Program-made: the position numbers and the translations under genes
Part shown: positions 25,375 through 34,417 of the stretch, one piece after another
Layout of the letters: every line of letters starts with the position of its first letter
How positions within the stretch are numbered: the stretch's first letter is position 1
Notes under the pieces: generated by a model
What the model was told of the DNA's origin: nothing
The model's database searches: none
What the model saw: only the letters and a program-made list of their open reading frames with translations
Origin: Polyangia bacterium
GTDB taxonomy: Bacteria; Myxococcota_A; Polyangia; Nannocystales; Nannocystaceae
Length of the DNA: 64,000 nt
Assembly: GCA_030424595.1 (NCBI GenBank)
Contig: JAUHWG010000019.1
Location: 124,001 to 188,000, forward strand
Direction of reading: 5' to 3'

Positions 25375-26232
25375 TCAGCAGTTCGGGCAGATGCACTGGA
25401 TCCCGTCGTTCTCAGCCTCGCAGATGCTGAAGTCGTCTGGGTCGCAGTAGGCATCGGCGGCGCACTCACAGCTCGGCGTGCCCTCGCAGGCCGGGGGGAG
25501 GGGCTCGCAGCGATGGGTGCTGAGGAGGGCGACGTAGGAGACGCAGGTCCAGCCGTTGCCGGGGCAGGCGTCGCAGCTCGGCACGGACTCGCACTGGATC
25601 CCGCGGACACACTCGCCGGTCCAGCAGTCGCCGGCGTCGTTGACCTGTGGCAGGAGGCCTGCCGGACAGGCCGGCGGCGGCATGTTGCAGACGACCCCGG
25701 AGTCGTCGCATTTGACCCGCGAGGTGGTGCAGGTGCCGAAGGAGCAGACCGCGGTGTCGATGCCGAGGAGGTCGCAGCGGGTCTCGTCGCAGACCTGGTC
25801 GCACTTGTCGGGCTCTTCGCCGACCGGCGTCGCCTGGCAGGAGCAGCAGTCGGAGAAGAGCTGGCAGTCGGCGTCGACGATGCACTCCCCGACAGCGCCG
25901 CCGCCGGTGGTCTCTCCGGTGCTCTCGCCGATCGTGGTCGACGTGGTGGTCGTGGTCGACGTGGTGGTCGTGGTCGACGTGGTGGTCGTCGAGCCGGAGG
26001 TCGAGGCCGAGTCGGAGTCGCCCCCGGAGTCGCTACCGCTGGTCGTTCCGTCGCTGGCGGAGCCCGAGGAGGTGCCGCTCGCGGTCTGGTCATCGCTCGA
26101 GTTCTTGTCGGGCATCTCCCCGGCGGTGTCCGACTCGACCTTGAAGCCGACGATGCAGCCGCTCCCCAGCGTAAGGAGAGCGATCGTCGCGAGCGACGAG
26201 GTGAGCCATGCAGCGCGGAGACAGGTCGACAT
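25375..26232 (-). CDS. Cys-rich lipoprotein
   Basis: About 285 residues from ATG 26232; the longer open frame has an Arg-rich extension that would bury the signal. The lipobox is LGSGC. A Ser/Thr/Asp linker contains three 18-bp tandem units that encode STTTTT (around 25925-25990). The rest has about 25 Cys in short motifs (DCQLFSDCCSCQA, CDQVCDETRCDLLG, SCDACPGNGWTC, CEADAYCDPDD-like). No family is recognised; the pattern suggests a disulfide-stabilised surface protein. Confidence 0.72.
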   Translation of the reverse strand: MSTCLRAAWLTSSLATIALLTLGSGCIVGFKVESDTAGEMPDKNSSDDQTASGTSSGSASDGTTSGSDSGGDSDSASTSGSTTTTSTTTTTSTTTTTSTTIGESTGETTGGGAVGECIVDADCQLFSDCCSCQATPVGEEPDKCDQVCDETRCDLLGIDTAVCSFGTCTTSRVKCDDSGVVCNMPPPACPAGLLPQVNDAGDCWTGECVRGIQCESVPSCDACPGNGWTCVSYVALLSTHRCEPLPPACEGTPSCECAADAYCDPDDFSICEAENDGIQCICPNC

Positions 26233-26451
26233 GCCCCTGAGTATCCCCGACAAGCGGAGAGCTAGGCCAGGAGGATGTTGACGACGGCCGCCCCGCCGCT
26301 GGGATCTCGGGCGATCGAGCGGGGTCGTACGGCTCCTCGCGTCGCCGCTCAAGCGGGCTGCACAGAGCGGCCCGCGCCGACGATCGCGGCGCGGGAGCGG
26401 ACCTTCGCGACGGTCGCGACGGTCGCAGAGGAGAGCGACCCGGCGGCCGAC
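26233..26451. other. Intergenic region with a fragment of the dispersed palindromic repeat
   Basis: 219 bp between two leftward genes. CCGACGATCGCGGCGCGGGAGCGG (26377-26400) matches the inner right arm of the palindromic family seen in full at 60452-60611. Nothing else is visible. Confidence 0.45.
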
Positions 26452-26979
26452 TCAGCTCGCCGGCGCGCTCTTGGGGAAGAGCTTCATCCCGCCGATGAAG
26501 TCGCGCTTGCCGACATCCACGCCGTTGTGGCGGAGGATCGCGTAGGCGGTGGTGGCGTGGAAGTAGAAGTTCGGGAGGACGAACTCGTTGAAGTAGTCGG
26601 CGCCGCGGGTGCCCATGTCGGGGAGGAAGGGGAGGACGATCTCGCGGTCGGCGGCGCCCTTGAAGTCCTCGGCCGTCAGCCCGCGGAGGAACTCGACGCT
26701 CGCCTTGAGGCGCGCGCGGAGCTCGTCCAGCGTGGTCTCCGTGTCGGGGTGGCTCGGCGCCTCCTTGCCGCTGAGACGGGCGCCGGCGAACTTCGCGGTG
26801 TCGGCGGCGGCCTGGATCTGGCGGGTGAGGTTGAACTGATCGGGGGCGAGACGAGCGTTGAGGAGAACCTCAGGCTCGAAGCCCCGGGCCTCGGCGGAGG
26901 CCGCCGCCTTGTCGAGCCAGGCGCTCAGGTTCTCGAGCATCTTGCTCATCTGGGGGATGCACGCTTCGTAGAGGGACAT
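26452..26979 (-). CDS. DUF1993 family protein
   Basis: A 175-residue soluble protein. It matches the DUF1993 layout: N-terminal MSLYEACIPQMSKMLENLSAWLDKA, a middle LAPDQFNLTRQIQAAADTAK, and a C-terminal LPNFYFHATTAYAILRHNGVDVGKRDFIGG. The family is a DinB-like four-helix bundle of unknown biochemical role. The gene is divergent from the carboxylesterase gene with 90 bp between them. Confidence 0.9.
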   Translation of the reverse strand: MSLYEACIPQMSKMLENLSAWLDKAAASAEARGFEPEVLLNARLAPDQFNLTRQIQAAADTAKFAGARLSGKEAPSHPDTETTLDELRARLKASVEFLRGLTAEDFKGAADREIVLPFLPDMGTRGADYFNEFVLPNFYFHATTAYAILRHNGVDVGKRDFIGGMKLFPKSAPAS

Positions 26980-27069
26980 GGCCAGAGCACTCGCACGACG
27001 CCCGAGCGCGGGTCAAGCACCGTCGTCTCCGCTTGCCGCGGTCGTCGACGCCGTGGCAAGAAGGCGACC

Positions 27070-27759
27070 ATGAGCGGAATACTGCCCACCGTCGAGGTCG
27101 AGCCCCAGAGCGGGACGGCGAGCGCCAGCGTGATCTGGCTCCACGGACTCGGCGCTGACGGTCATGACTTCGAGCCGATCGTCCCGCTCCTCCAGCTCCC
27201 GCACGCGCGCTTCGTCTTCCCCCACGCGCCGGAGATCCCGGTGACGATCAACAACGGCTGGGTGATGCGCGCCTGGTACGACATCCGCAGCCTGGACCGC
27301 CGCCCCGATCGCGAGGACCCGGCGCAGATCCTGAGCTCGGCGGCGATGATCTCCGCCCTGATCGAGCGCGAGGTCGAGCGCGGCGTGAGCAGCGAGCGGA
27401 TCGTCCTCGGCGGCTTCTCCCAGGGCGGGGCGATGACCCTCTACACCGGCCTGCGCTATCCTCGGCAGCTCGCCGGGCTGGTCGCCCTCAGCGCCTATAT
27501 GCTCCTCCCCGACAGGCTCCCGGTCGAGGTCGCGGAGGCCAACGGCCAGACCCCTGCGCTCCTGGCCCACGGGACCTTTGACGACCTCGTGCCGACCTTC
27601 GCCGGGAGGGAGGCCCACGACCGGATCGCGGCGCTCGATGACGACCGGGGGGCCACGCCGCGCGCCCTCGACTGGCATGAGTACCCGATCGGTCACGAGG
27701 TCTCGCCGGCCGAGCTCGGGGTGGTCGGCGCCTGGTTGCGCGCTCGTCTGCCGGCCTGA
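27070..27759 (+). CDS. Carboxylesterase / phospholipase (alpha/beta hydrolase)
   Basis: About 229 residues from ATG 27070; the frame is open far upstream but that part overlaps the divergent DUF1993 gene and lacks homology. HGLGADGHDFEPIVP, the nucleophile elbow GFSQGGAMTLY, the acid in HGTFDDLVP and His in IGHEVSP give the complete triad of the acyl-protein-thioesterase/carboxylesterase family. It is cytoplasmic, with no signal peptide. Small acyl esters are the expected substrates. Confidence 0.92.
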   Translation: MSGILPTVEVEPQSGTASASVIWLHGLGADGHDFEPIVPLLQLPHARFVFPHAPEIPVTINNGWVMRAWYDIRSLDRRPDREDPAQILSSAAMISALIEREVERGVSSERIVLGGFSQGGAMTLYTGLRYPRQLAGLVALSAYMLLPDRLPVEVAEANGQTPALLAHGTFDDLVPTFAGREAHDRIAALDDDRGATPRALDWHEYPIGHEVSPAELGVVGAWLRARLPA

Positions 27760-27799
27760 GCCGCGAGCTCGTGTCGGCCTGTGCGGGGGCGGACATCCC

Positions 27800-27856
27800 C
27801 GGTTTGCTAGCGCTGGCCCGGTTTGCTAGCGCTGGCCTGTTTGGCTAGCGCTGGCC
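27800..27856. repeat. Three 19-bp tandem repeats containing GCTAGC
   Basis: CGGTTTGCTAGCGCTGGCC twice, then TGTTTGGCTAGCGCTGGCC. The array lies between the esterase gene and the next rightward gene. Confidence 0.9.
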
Positions 27857-27971
27857 CGGTCGGCGAGCAGAGGTGGTCGCGATCGCGCAGGCGAGGGAGC
27901 GGGCGAGGGCGGCCCTTCGCGGTCACGCCGGCTATGATTGGCAGACGCCGCCGCCGCGGCGATGAGCCGTG

Positions 27972-28649
27972 ATGCCGAGCAAGCCGCCCAGTCAACCTTC
28001 TTTCGCGGGCATGATCGACGGACCGACGTTGACCATGCCGACGCTCAACCCGTTGAGCCTCAACCGGGACGTCGAGGTCTCTGCGGTCGCAGAGGCCGCG
28101 CTCGCCAGGCGCCTCGCGGAGTTCGAGGCGCGGTCGGTCTCGCGGGCGACCAAGACCGAGTTCCGCGAGGAGGAGCGCCGCGAGTTTCGCCGCCACGTCG
28201 CCGACATCCTCAACCTCGAAGAGTCGAAGATCCCGCTGCCGCGGCCGACAGCGAAGATCAACTACCCCGGCGACTCGATCTGGATAAGCCTCGACAGCTT
28301 CGGCGGCGAGGTGTGGACCGGCAGCGAGGGGACCCACGTCCACCGCGCTCCGCGAAGCGGCGCCTCGTTCATCCTCCTCCAGCGGGTCGGCGCGTCGGCG
28401 GGCTTCGGCTGTGAGGGGGCGAGCGGGACCTATCTCTTCATCGCCCGGGTCGAGACCCGACAGCGGACCCTGCGGGCGAGCGTCCTCGAGAACGCCGACC
28501 TGCGGATGACGCAAGACCTCCAGATCATCGGCGACAAGGTGCTGCTCTTGGCGGAGCTCGGGGTCGGCGGGCGGCTGACGGTGAGCTACTCCTGCGAGGG
28601 GAGCCACCCTGTCCGGATCTTCGGGGTCGAGGCCTATCGGGTCCGCTAG
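27972..28649 (+). CDS. Hypothetical protein
   Basis: About 225 residues from ATG 27972, with no signal peptide or membrane segment. Residues ~30-75 are helical and charged; the rest is probably beta-rich (DSIWISLDSFGGEVWTGSEG, FILLQRVGASAGFGCEGASG, LTVSYSCEGSHPVRIFGVEAYRVR). No family recognised. TATGAT at 27933-27938, 33 bp upstream, is a plausible -10 element. Confidence 0.65.
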   Translation: MPSKPPSQPSFAGMIDGPTLTMPTLNPLSLNRDVEVSAVAEAALARRLAEFEARSVSRATKTEFREEERREFRRHVADILNLEESKIPLPRPTAKINYPGDSIWISLDSFGGEVWTGSEGTHVHRAPRSGASFILLQRVGASAGFGCEGASGTYLFIARVETRQRTLRASVLENADLRMTQDLQIIGDKVLLLAELGVGGRLTVSYSCEGSHPVRIFGVEAYRVR

Positions 28650-28753
28650 CGATCTCGCCGAGCATCGCCTCGGAGCAGGCGACCGGCCGTCGGCGCCGGC
28701 GTCGGCGAGCTCCGTCTGCGCTAGCGGTCGCGGGCCGGAGCGGCGGGCTCCGG

Positions 28754-29335
28754 CTACTGGTAGTCGAGCACGGTCTGCTTGGTCGGGGTCAGCGTGACCC
28801 CGTCGACTTCGACGCTGCCGACCGAGGGGGAGAAGCTCACCCCGACCGCGATCGCCCCGGTCTGGAGGCGGTTGATGACGGCACCGCGGACGCTGTCGCC
28901 GATCACGACCCACCCTCCGTAGTAGTCGCCGTCGTCGGTGTAGTACATGCCCTCGTCACCGCTGGCCGGCGTCGCCGTGAAGGCGTAGTCGACCGCGTCG
29001 ATCGTCAGGGTGCCGCTGGCGCTGCCATCGTCGGTGAAGGCGCCGACGATCGCGGCGTCTGGGCTGCTGATGTCGAAGCTCCCGCCTGCGTTGTCGCCGA
29101 CGAGCCACTCGAAGGTGTTGACCGCCTCCTCGGTGCCGTCGCAGGTGTAGACGGCGACGGTCTCGTCGTCCGCGACGATCGCGATGAACGTCTCGCCGTC
29201 GCCCGCGACCGCGACCAGCTCGACCGCGCCCATCTCTTCGGTCTCCACCTCGCAGCCGGAGGTGAGACCGAACCCGCCGACCAGGAGCGCCGCGATCAAG
29301 GAGCGGCGGAGGACAGTGCTAACTACGTCATACAT
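28754..29335 (-). CDS. Lipoprotein, unknown function
   Basis: About 193 residues from ATG 29335. The signal peptide ends in a lipobox (FGLTSGC-E). The mature part is acidic and beta-rich, with one further Cys (AVYTCDGTEE); it has the look of a small beta-sandwich (GSFDISSPDAAIVGAFTDDGSASGTLTIDAVDYAFTA). No family recognised. It is the last gene of a leftward run, behind the kinase-TPR gene. Confidence 0.68.
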   Translation of the reverse strand: MYDVVSTVLRRSLIAALLVGGFGLTSGCEVETEEMGAVELVAVAGDGETFIAIVADDETVAVYTCDGTEEAVNTFEWLVGDNAGGSFDISSPDAAIVGAFTDDGSASGTLTIDAVDYAFTATPASGDEGMYYTDDGDYYGGWVVIGDSVRGAVINRLQTGAIAVGVSFSPSVGSVEVDGVTLTPTKQTVLDYQ

Positions 29336-29346
29336 ATCCGCCACAT

Positions 29347-29425
29347 CCTAGCAGTCGGGGGCGAAAGTCCCGCGGGATCTCCAGCGCTGGTCGCCCCTGG
29401 CCCCGCGGAGGCCTGCGGTCGATCC
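29347..29425. repeat. Dispersed palindromic repeat, degenerate partial copy
   Basis: Starts CCTAGCAGTCGGGGGCGAAAGTCCCGC and continues TCGCCCCTGGCCCCGCGGAGGCCTGCGGT, which aligns with the left half of the family with many changes. It lies just upstream of the lipoprotein gene. Confidence 0.5.
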
Positions 29426-29450
29426 CACGCCGCGGCGTCCCGCCGAAGCC

Positions 29451-29486
29451 AAGGCCGACGCCAAGGCCGACGCCAAGGCCGACGCT
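29451..29486. repeat. 12-bp tandem repeat, three units
   Basis: Three copies of AAGGCCGACGC(C/T) in the gap between the kinase-TPR gene and the lipoprotein gene. Confidence 0.88.
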
Positions 29487-29548
29487 TGCAGGGCGAGAGA
29501 GCCCGGGGCGGTCGCCCTCGGTCGTTGGCCTCCGCGGCCGGCGGACGC

Positions 29549-32500
29549 TCATCCGCGGTCGATGCTGCCCAGCCACTCGCGGTAGCGAGCCGCGAAGGGG
29601 GCCTGGGGCAGGCCCCCCGCCTGGACCTCCGCGAGCGCCCGCTCAGCCGCTGCGCGGGCGCTTTCGCGATCCTGTCCCAGGAGCCAGCGAGCCCTGGCCT
29701 CGGCGAAGAGGAGCCGCGCGCGCTCGGCCGGCGACCAGCTCTTGGTCAGGGGAGCGGCTGCCTCTAGGTGGGCGAGGGCGGCCTTCGGCTCGCCGCGATC
29801 GAGGGCGAGCTCGGCGAGCCCCAGGAGCGGCGCTGCGAGGATCGGGTGGTCGGCGCCGAGGCGATCCTGCAGGAGCTCCAGGGCCGCCGAGAGCTCGAGC
29901 TTCGCGGCCTCGGCGTCGCCGGTGAACCACAGGGCGGTGCCGACGTTGTTGCGCGAGAAGGCGACGTTGGGGTGATCGTCGCCGAAGATCTCGCGGTCGT
30001 TGAGGAGGGCGCGCCGGTAGGCGAGGAGGGCCTCGTCGCTGCGGCCGAGGAAGAGGTAGAGGTTGCCGAGGTTGACGACGGTGTCGCTGAGAAGCGGGTC
30101 CTTCGCGCTGCGCTCGCGGATCGAGATCGCGCGCTGGAAGGCCTGCTCGGCCTCGGCGTGCTTGCCCTGCTCCATCAGCGCGACCCCGAGGTTGTTCGCG
30201 GAGGCGGCGACGTCCGGGTGGTGGGGCCCGAGGGCCCGCTCGCGGATCGCCAAGGACTCCTCGAGCGCTCGCTGGGAGCCGGCGAAGTCGCGGTTGTCGG
30301 AGAGGGCAGCGCCGAGGCTGTTGAGGGCGAGGGCGACCCGCGGATGATCGCCGCTGAGGGTCTCGCGGAGGAGCTCGATCGCCTCGCGGAGGCTCGCCGT
30401 CGCGTCGTCGTAGCGGCCGAGCCGGCGCAGGGTGTTGCCGCGCCGGATCAGGAGGTCGGCGAGCCGCGGATGATCGTCGCCGAGGCGCGCGCGCTCCTGG
30501 TCGAGGGCGCGGTCGACGGTCGCGAGCGCGTCGTCGTAGTCGCCCTTGCCGCTGAGCACGGCGGCGAGGCTGCTGAGGTAGGGGCCGCGGAGCTCGTCGG
30601 CCTCGACCCCGCGGCGCTCGAGGAGCGCCTCGGCGTTGCGCCCCCACTGGAGACCCGCGGCGGGCTCGGCGAGGCGGTGACCGACGATCTCGAGGAGCTG
30701 GATCGCGGCGTCGTTGGCGATGGCGTCGTGCTTGCCGGCGAGGGCGCTCCACCAGGCGTCGGAGAGGGCCGCTCGGGCGCCGCTGTAGTCGCCGGTGAGG
30801 GTCAGCAGCGTGCCCTTGCTGAGGTGGGCCTCGGCGAGGAGCGGGGTGTAACCGAGGGGCTCAGCCTCGGCCAGGACGCCGATCGCGAGGGGGAGGCCGA
30901 GGCGACCGCGGCCGGCGGCGCCCTCGGCCCGCGCTCGGTCGAGGCGCTTGCGGAGGGCGAGCACGGCGCTCGCCGTCCCCGGGTCCTCGGGAGGTTGGAG
31001 CTCGGCCCGAAGCCGCAGCGGATCGTGGCAGGCCGCGAGGGAGGGGAGATCACTGATCGCGAGGATCGCCCGCTCGACGACCTCGGCGTCGGCCTCCCGG
31101 AGGACCTCGACGCGGGCCCCGAGATCGTCCGCGCGACGGTAGAGGCAGCCGAGCTCGAGGTCGTAGAGCTCGTCTGAGAGCTCGCTGCGGTGGTGGGCGA
31201 GGCAGGCCTCGCCGTAGGCCTGAACCCAGGCGTCGGCCTGCCGATCGAGCAGACGCTGGACCCGCTCGGCGGTGGCCTCCGCGTAGCTGAGCCCGGTGCT
31301 GCGGATCGCTCGGTCGACCGCGGCCCTGGCCTCCGGATCCCAGACGCCCGTCATCCGCTCGCGACCGCCGGTGCACAGCTCCTGCTCCTCGCCGGCGGTC
31401 AGCGCGAGGGTCAGGCCGAGCCCCGCGGCGAGCCCCGCGATCCCGGCGAAGGCCCACCAGCGCAGCGCCCGTTGTCGATCCCGGCCGAGCTCGGCGAGCA
31501 GCGCTTGGATCGTCGGCCAGCGCTTGGCGGGGTCGGGCTCGAGCCCGCGGAGGACCGCCCGCTGCAACCATGCCGGCACGCCTGTGCCCTTCGGCGGCTC
31601 CTTGATCCGCCCCTCGGTGACCGCGTCGACCAGCTCGAAGAGGTTGGTCGTCGGGAAGGGGAGGGCGCCGTAGAGCGCCTGGTAGAGGGCGACGCAGAGG
31701 GCGAACTGATCGCTGCGGGCGTCGACCTCGTCGCCGCGATGCTGCTCTGGGGCCATGTAGGCGGGGGTCCCCATGATCGCGCCGTCGCGGGTGAGCTCTA
31801 GGTCGAGGGTGCTGCCGTCGCCGACGGAGATCGAGCGCCGGTGGTCTTCGTCGACGGGGAGGCCGCGGCGGACGACCCGGGCGAGGCCGAAGTCGGTGAC
31901 CTTGACCGAGCCATCGTCGGCGATGAGGACGTTGTCGGGCTTGAAGTCGCGGTGGACGAGGCCCGCGCGATGGGCCGCCTCGAGCCCGCGGCCGGCGGCG
32001 AGGAAGACCTCGACCACCTCGGGCCAGGCCCGCGTTGCGCCGCGGATCCAGTCGCCGAGGGTCTGCCCGCGGACGAGCTCCATCGCGACGAAGATCTGGC
32101 TGTCGACGCTGCCGACGTCGTAGACCGTGACGACGTTGACGTGGGAGAGCTTGGCCATCGCCTGGGCCTCGCGCTGGAGGCGGAGGCGGGCCTCTTCGTC
32201 GGTGATCTTCGAGCGGATGAGCTTGATCGCGACCCGGCGGTCGAGCTCGGGATCGTAGGCCGCGTAGACGATCCCCATGCCCCCCTCGCCGAGGGGCTCC
32301 AGGAGAACGTAGCGGCCGAGTCGGGGGTGCATCGGCCGCTTGTCGAGCCCCTCCTCGGCGCTCGGTCCGGTGTCCGCGAGGGAGGCGGCGATCGTCTCCG
32401 AGAGGTTTGGGCTGCCGGCGGTCGGCGTCCGCTCCAGCGAGTTGCGCTCGTTCCAGGCCGTGCGCTCGAGGCTCGCGCTCCTGCGCTTGCGCTCGCTCTC

Positions 32501-32611
32501 CCGCTCGGAGGGCTCGTCGTCGGAGCTACGCTGGGCTACGCCCGCTCGCGGCGTCGGATCGACGAGCGGAGCGCTCTCCTCGGCCTCGGTGTCGCTCTCC
32601 CGGCCGGACAT
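29549..32611 (-). CDS. Ser/Thr protein kinase with membrane segment and TPR domain
   Basis: A 1020-residue protein. The kinase domain (about residues 100-370) has every core motif: GEGGMGIVY, VAIKLI, HRDFKPDNVL, DFGLAR, GTPAYMAPEQ. After it comes one membrane helix (around ALRWWAFAGIAGLAAGL), so the kinase is cytoplasmic and the C-terminus should lie outside. That part starts with a Cys-containing segment (ELCTGGRERMTGVWD) shared with the second kinase at 41661 and ends in about ten TPR-like repeats (DVAASANNLGVALMEQGKHAEAEQAF). It is the type of sensor kinase common in Nannocystis-like myxobacteria. The target is unknown. Confidence 0.93.
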   Translation of the reverse strand: MSGRESDTEAEESAPLVDPTPRAGVAQRSSDDEPSERESERKRRSASLERTAWNERNSLERTPTAGSPNLSETIAASLADTGPSAEEGLDKRPMHPRLGRYVLLEPLGEGGMGIVYAAYDPELDRRVAIKLIRSKITDEEARLRLQREAQAMAKLSHVNVVTVYDVGSVDSQIFVAMELVRGQTLGDWIRGATRAWPEVVEVFLAAGRGLEAAHRAGLVHRDFKPDNVLIADDGSVKVTDFGLARVVRRGLPVDEDHRRSISVGDGSTLDLELTRDGAIMGTPAYMAPEQHRGDEVDARSDQFALCVALYQALYGALPFPTTNLFELVDAVTEGRIKEPPKGTGVPAWLQRAVLRGLEPDPAKRWPTIQALLAELGRDRQRALRWWAFAGIAGLAAGLGLTLALTAGEEQELCTGGRERMTGVWDPEARAAVDRAIRSTGLSYAEATAERVQRLLDRQADAWVQAYGEACLAHHRSELSDELYDLELGCLYRRADDLGARVEVLREADAEVVERAILAISDLPSLAACHDPLRLRAELQPPEDPGTASAVLALRKRLDRARAEGAAGRGRLGLPLAIGVLAEAEPLGYTPLLAEAHLSKGTLLTLTGDYSGARAALSDAWWSALAGKHDAIANDAAIQLLEIVGHRLAEPAAGLQWGRNAEALLERRGVEADELRGPYLSSLAAVLSGKGDYDDALATVDRALDQERARLGDDHPRLADLLIRRGNTLRRLGRYDDATASLREAIELLRETLSGDHPRVALALNSLGAALSDNRDFAGSQRALEESLAIRERALGPHHPDVAASANNLGVALMEQGKHAEAEQAFQRAISIRERSAKDPLLSDTVVNLGNLYLFLGRSDEALLAYRRALLNDREIFGDDHPNVAFSRNNVGTALWFTGDAEAAKLELSAALELLQDRLGADHPILAAPLLGLAELALDRGEPKAALAHLEAAAPLTKSWSPAERARLLFAEARARWLLGQDRESARAAAERALAEVQAGGLPQAPFAARYREWLGSIDRG

Positions 32612-32689
32612 CGGCGCGCCTACGCTAGCACAGCCCGGCGGCCGGCTCCCGGGGAAGTGAGGGCTCGGCCGGAGAGCTCGGTCGGGGCC

Positions 32690-33178
32690 TCAGCGGGAAA
32701 GAGCCCCCTCAATCGCGGCGATGAGGGCCGGATCGTCGGGCTTGGTCGTCGGCGCGAAGCGGGCGACCAGCGCCCCGTCCTTGCCGATCACGAACTTGGC
32801 GAAGTTCCAGGCGATGTCGCCGGCTCCGTCGGGGCTGCTCTCCTGGTCGCAAAGCCAGGCGTAGAGCGGGGAGCGGCCCGGTCCGTTGACCTCGAGCTTG
32901 GCGAGGAGGGGGAAGGTCACCCCGTAGCGGACGCCGCAAAATTCCTTGATCTCGCCGGCGTCGCCGGGCTCCTGCGCGCCGAACTGGTTGCAGGGGGCGC
33001 CGATGATGACGAGACCCTTCGAGGCGAGGCGCTCGTGCAGCGCCTGGAGGCCGGTGTAGTGCGGGGTCAGGCCGCAGCGAGAGGCGACGTTGACGATCAG
33101 GAGCACCTCGCCGCGGTGATCCGCGAGGTTCATCTGGTTGCCGTCGATGTCGGGGAGGGTGAAGTTGTGGGCGCTCAT
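32690..33178 (-). CDS. Glutathione-peroxidase family protein
   Basis: A 162-residue thioredoxin-fold peroxidase. The peroxidatic Cys is in NVASRCGLTPHY; the partners GAPCNQFGAQEPG and WNFAKFVIGKDG complete the site. It is a Cys (not selenocysteine) enzyme and, like other bacterial members, probably uses thioredoxin as reductant. No signal peptide. It sits between the hydrolase gene and the kinase gene in a leftward run. Confidence 0.94.
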   Translation of the reverse strand: MSAHNFTLPDIDGNQMNLADHRGEVLLIVNVASRCGLTPHYTGLQALHERLASKGLVIIGAPCNQFGAQEPGDAGEIKEFCGVRYGVTFPLLAKLEVNGPGRSPLYAWLCDQESSPDGAGDIAWNFAKFVIGKDGALVARFAPTTKPDDPALIAAIEGALSR

Positions 33179-33273
33179 CTCGGCGCTACTCCTAGCGCGG
33201 GGCGCCGCGGGGCGCCACCACTTGGGGGGCGGGCGGCCCGGTGGGCGCTCGCCCGATCAGGCGAAGGGAGGGC

Positions 33274-34407
33274 TCAGCGGGCTCTGCCGACCTCGGCTCT
33301 GCCGTCGCCGGCGTGGCGGTCGACAAAGCCCTCGATCGCCGCCAGGGTCTGCGCTGGACACTCCTCCTGCGGGAGGTGACCGCACTCGCCGATCGTCACC
33401 AGCTCGGCGTCGGCGCGGGAGAGGGCTGAGAGGAGGCGCTCGCTCGCGGCCGGGTCGACCACCCGATCGTCGTCGCCGGTGATCACCAGGACCGGGAGCT
33501 CGAGCTCCGCCAGGCGCGGGAGGAGATCGTCGGCGCTGCGGTAGGCGAGAGAGTGGCGCCACAGGCCGCGGTCCCAGTCGTCGACCCGGAGACCTCGGCG
33601 ATAGCCGTCGCGGAGAGCCCGGTCGACGAGGCTCGGATCGTGCCACGCGTCGGCGATGAAGTCGTCGACCCGGTCACGGACGCCGCGGGTGAGGAGCGGA
33701 CCGATACGCCGCAGCTGGGGGGTGTGGAGGAGGGCCCGCAGCCAGCGTGGGGGGGCGCCGCTGGCCAGCGCCGGGGCGATGAGGACGAGCGCCTGGACCC
33801 GAGCGGGGCGGGCGAGGGCGACGCGGAGGGCGAGGGCGCCGCCCGACGAGGAGCCGACGAGGATCGTCCTGTCGATCCCGAGCGTGTCCAGGAGCGCGAG
33901 GGTCTGCGAGACCTGGGCCTCGGGGCTGTAGGGGTCTTCGCCCTCGACAAAGTCATCATCGCCGGCGGCGGGGAGCGGGCGGGCGGAGAGGCCGAACGCG
34001 GGGCGGTCGAAGGCGACGACCCGACCGCCCCGGGCGAGCGGATCGAGCACCCTGTGCCAGGTCTGCGTGCTGGTCAGAAAACCATGCAGGAGGAGGAGCG
34101 GCGGCCGTCGTCCGGGCATCGCCGGGAGCTCGGAGGCGGCCGCGGGGGCGCGCTCTTCGACGTAGATCGAGAGCCCCTCGAGGTCGACAAAGCGCCCCGC
34201 GTTTGGATCTTCTGCGGCGATCGACGCGGCGCTCTGGCTCCCCGTCAGGGCCGGGATCGGCAGGAGGAGCGGGACTGTCGCGGCGAGGCCGACGAAGAGG
34301 AGGACGAGGAGCGCGAGCCCGCGGAGGAGCCGGAGGAGCCCTCGTCCGAGGCGGGGGAGGGAGGGGCCCTCGGCGGGCCCGCCCGCGCGGAGGTGGAGGG
34401 CTGGCAT
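33274..34407 (-). CDS. Membrane-anchored alpha/beta hydrolase
   Basis: A 377-residue protein. An N-terminal membrane segment (around LLRLLRGLALLVLLFVGLAA) anchors a hydrolase with HGFLTSTQTWHRV, FDRPAFGLSARPL, nucleophile elbow GSSSGG, acid in TGDDDRVVDP and His in GECGHLPQEECP. The GSSSGG elbow is slightly unusual (Ser in place of His or Asp before the nucleophile). It starts 10 bp after the parvulin gene, so the two are cotranscribed. The substrate is unknown. Confidence 0.86.
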   Translation of the reverse strand: MPALHLRAGGPAEGPSLPRLGRGLLRLLRGLALLVLLFVGLAATVPLLLPIPALTGSQSAASIAAEDPNAGRFVDLEGLSIYVEERAPAAASELPAMPGRRPPLLLLHGFLTSTQTWHRVLDPLARGGRVVAFDRPAFGLSARPLPAAGDDDFVEGEDPYSPEAQVSQTLALLDTLGIDRTILVGSSSGGALALRVALARPARVQALVLIAPALASGAPPRWLRALLHTPQLRRIGPLLTRGVRDRVDDFIADAWHDPSLVDRALRDGYRRGLRVDDWDRGLWRHSLAYRSADDLLPRLAELELPVLVITGDDDRVVDPAASERLLSALSRADAELVTIGECGHLPQEECPAQTLAAIEGFVDRHAGDGRAEVGRAR

Positions 34408-34417
34408 CGACGGCGGC

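Noticed and set aside
26275-27069. N-terminal extension of the carboxylesterase ORF
   Set aside because: It overlaps the divergent DUF1993 gene and has no homology; the family starts at ATG 27070.
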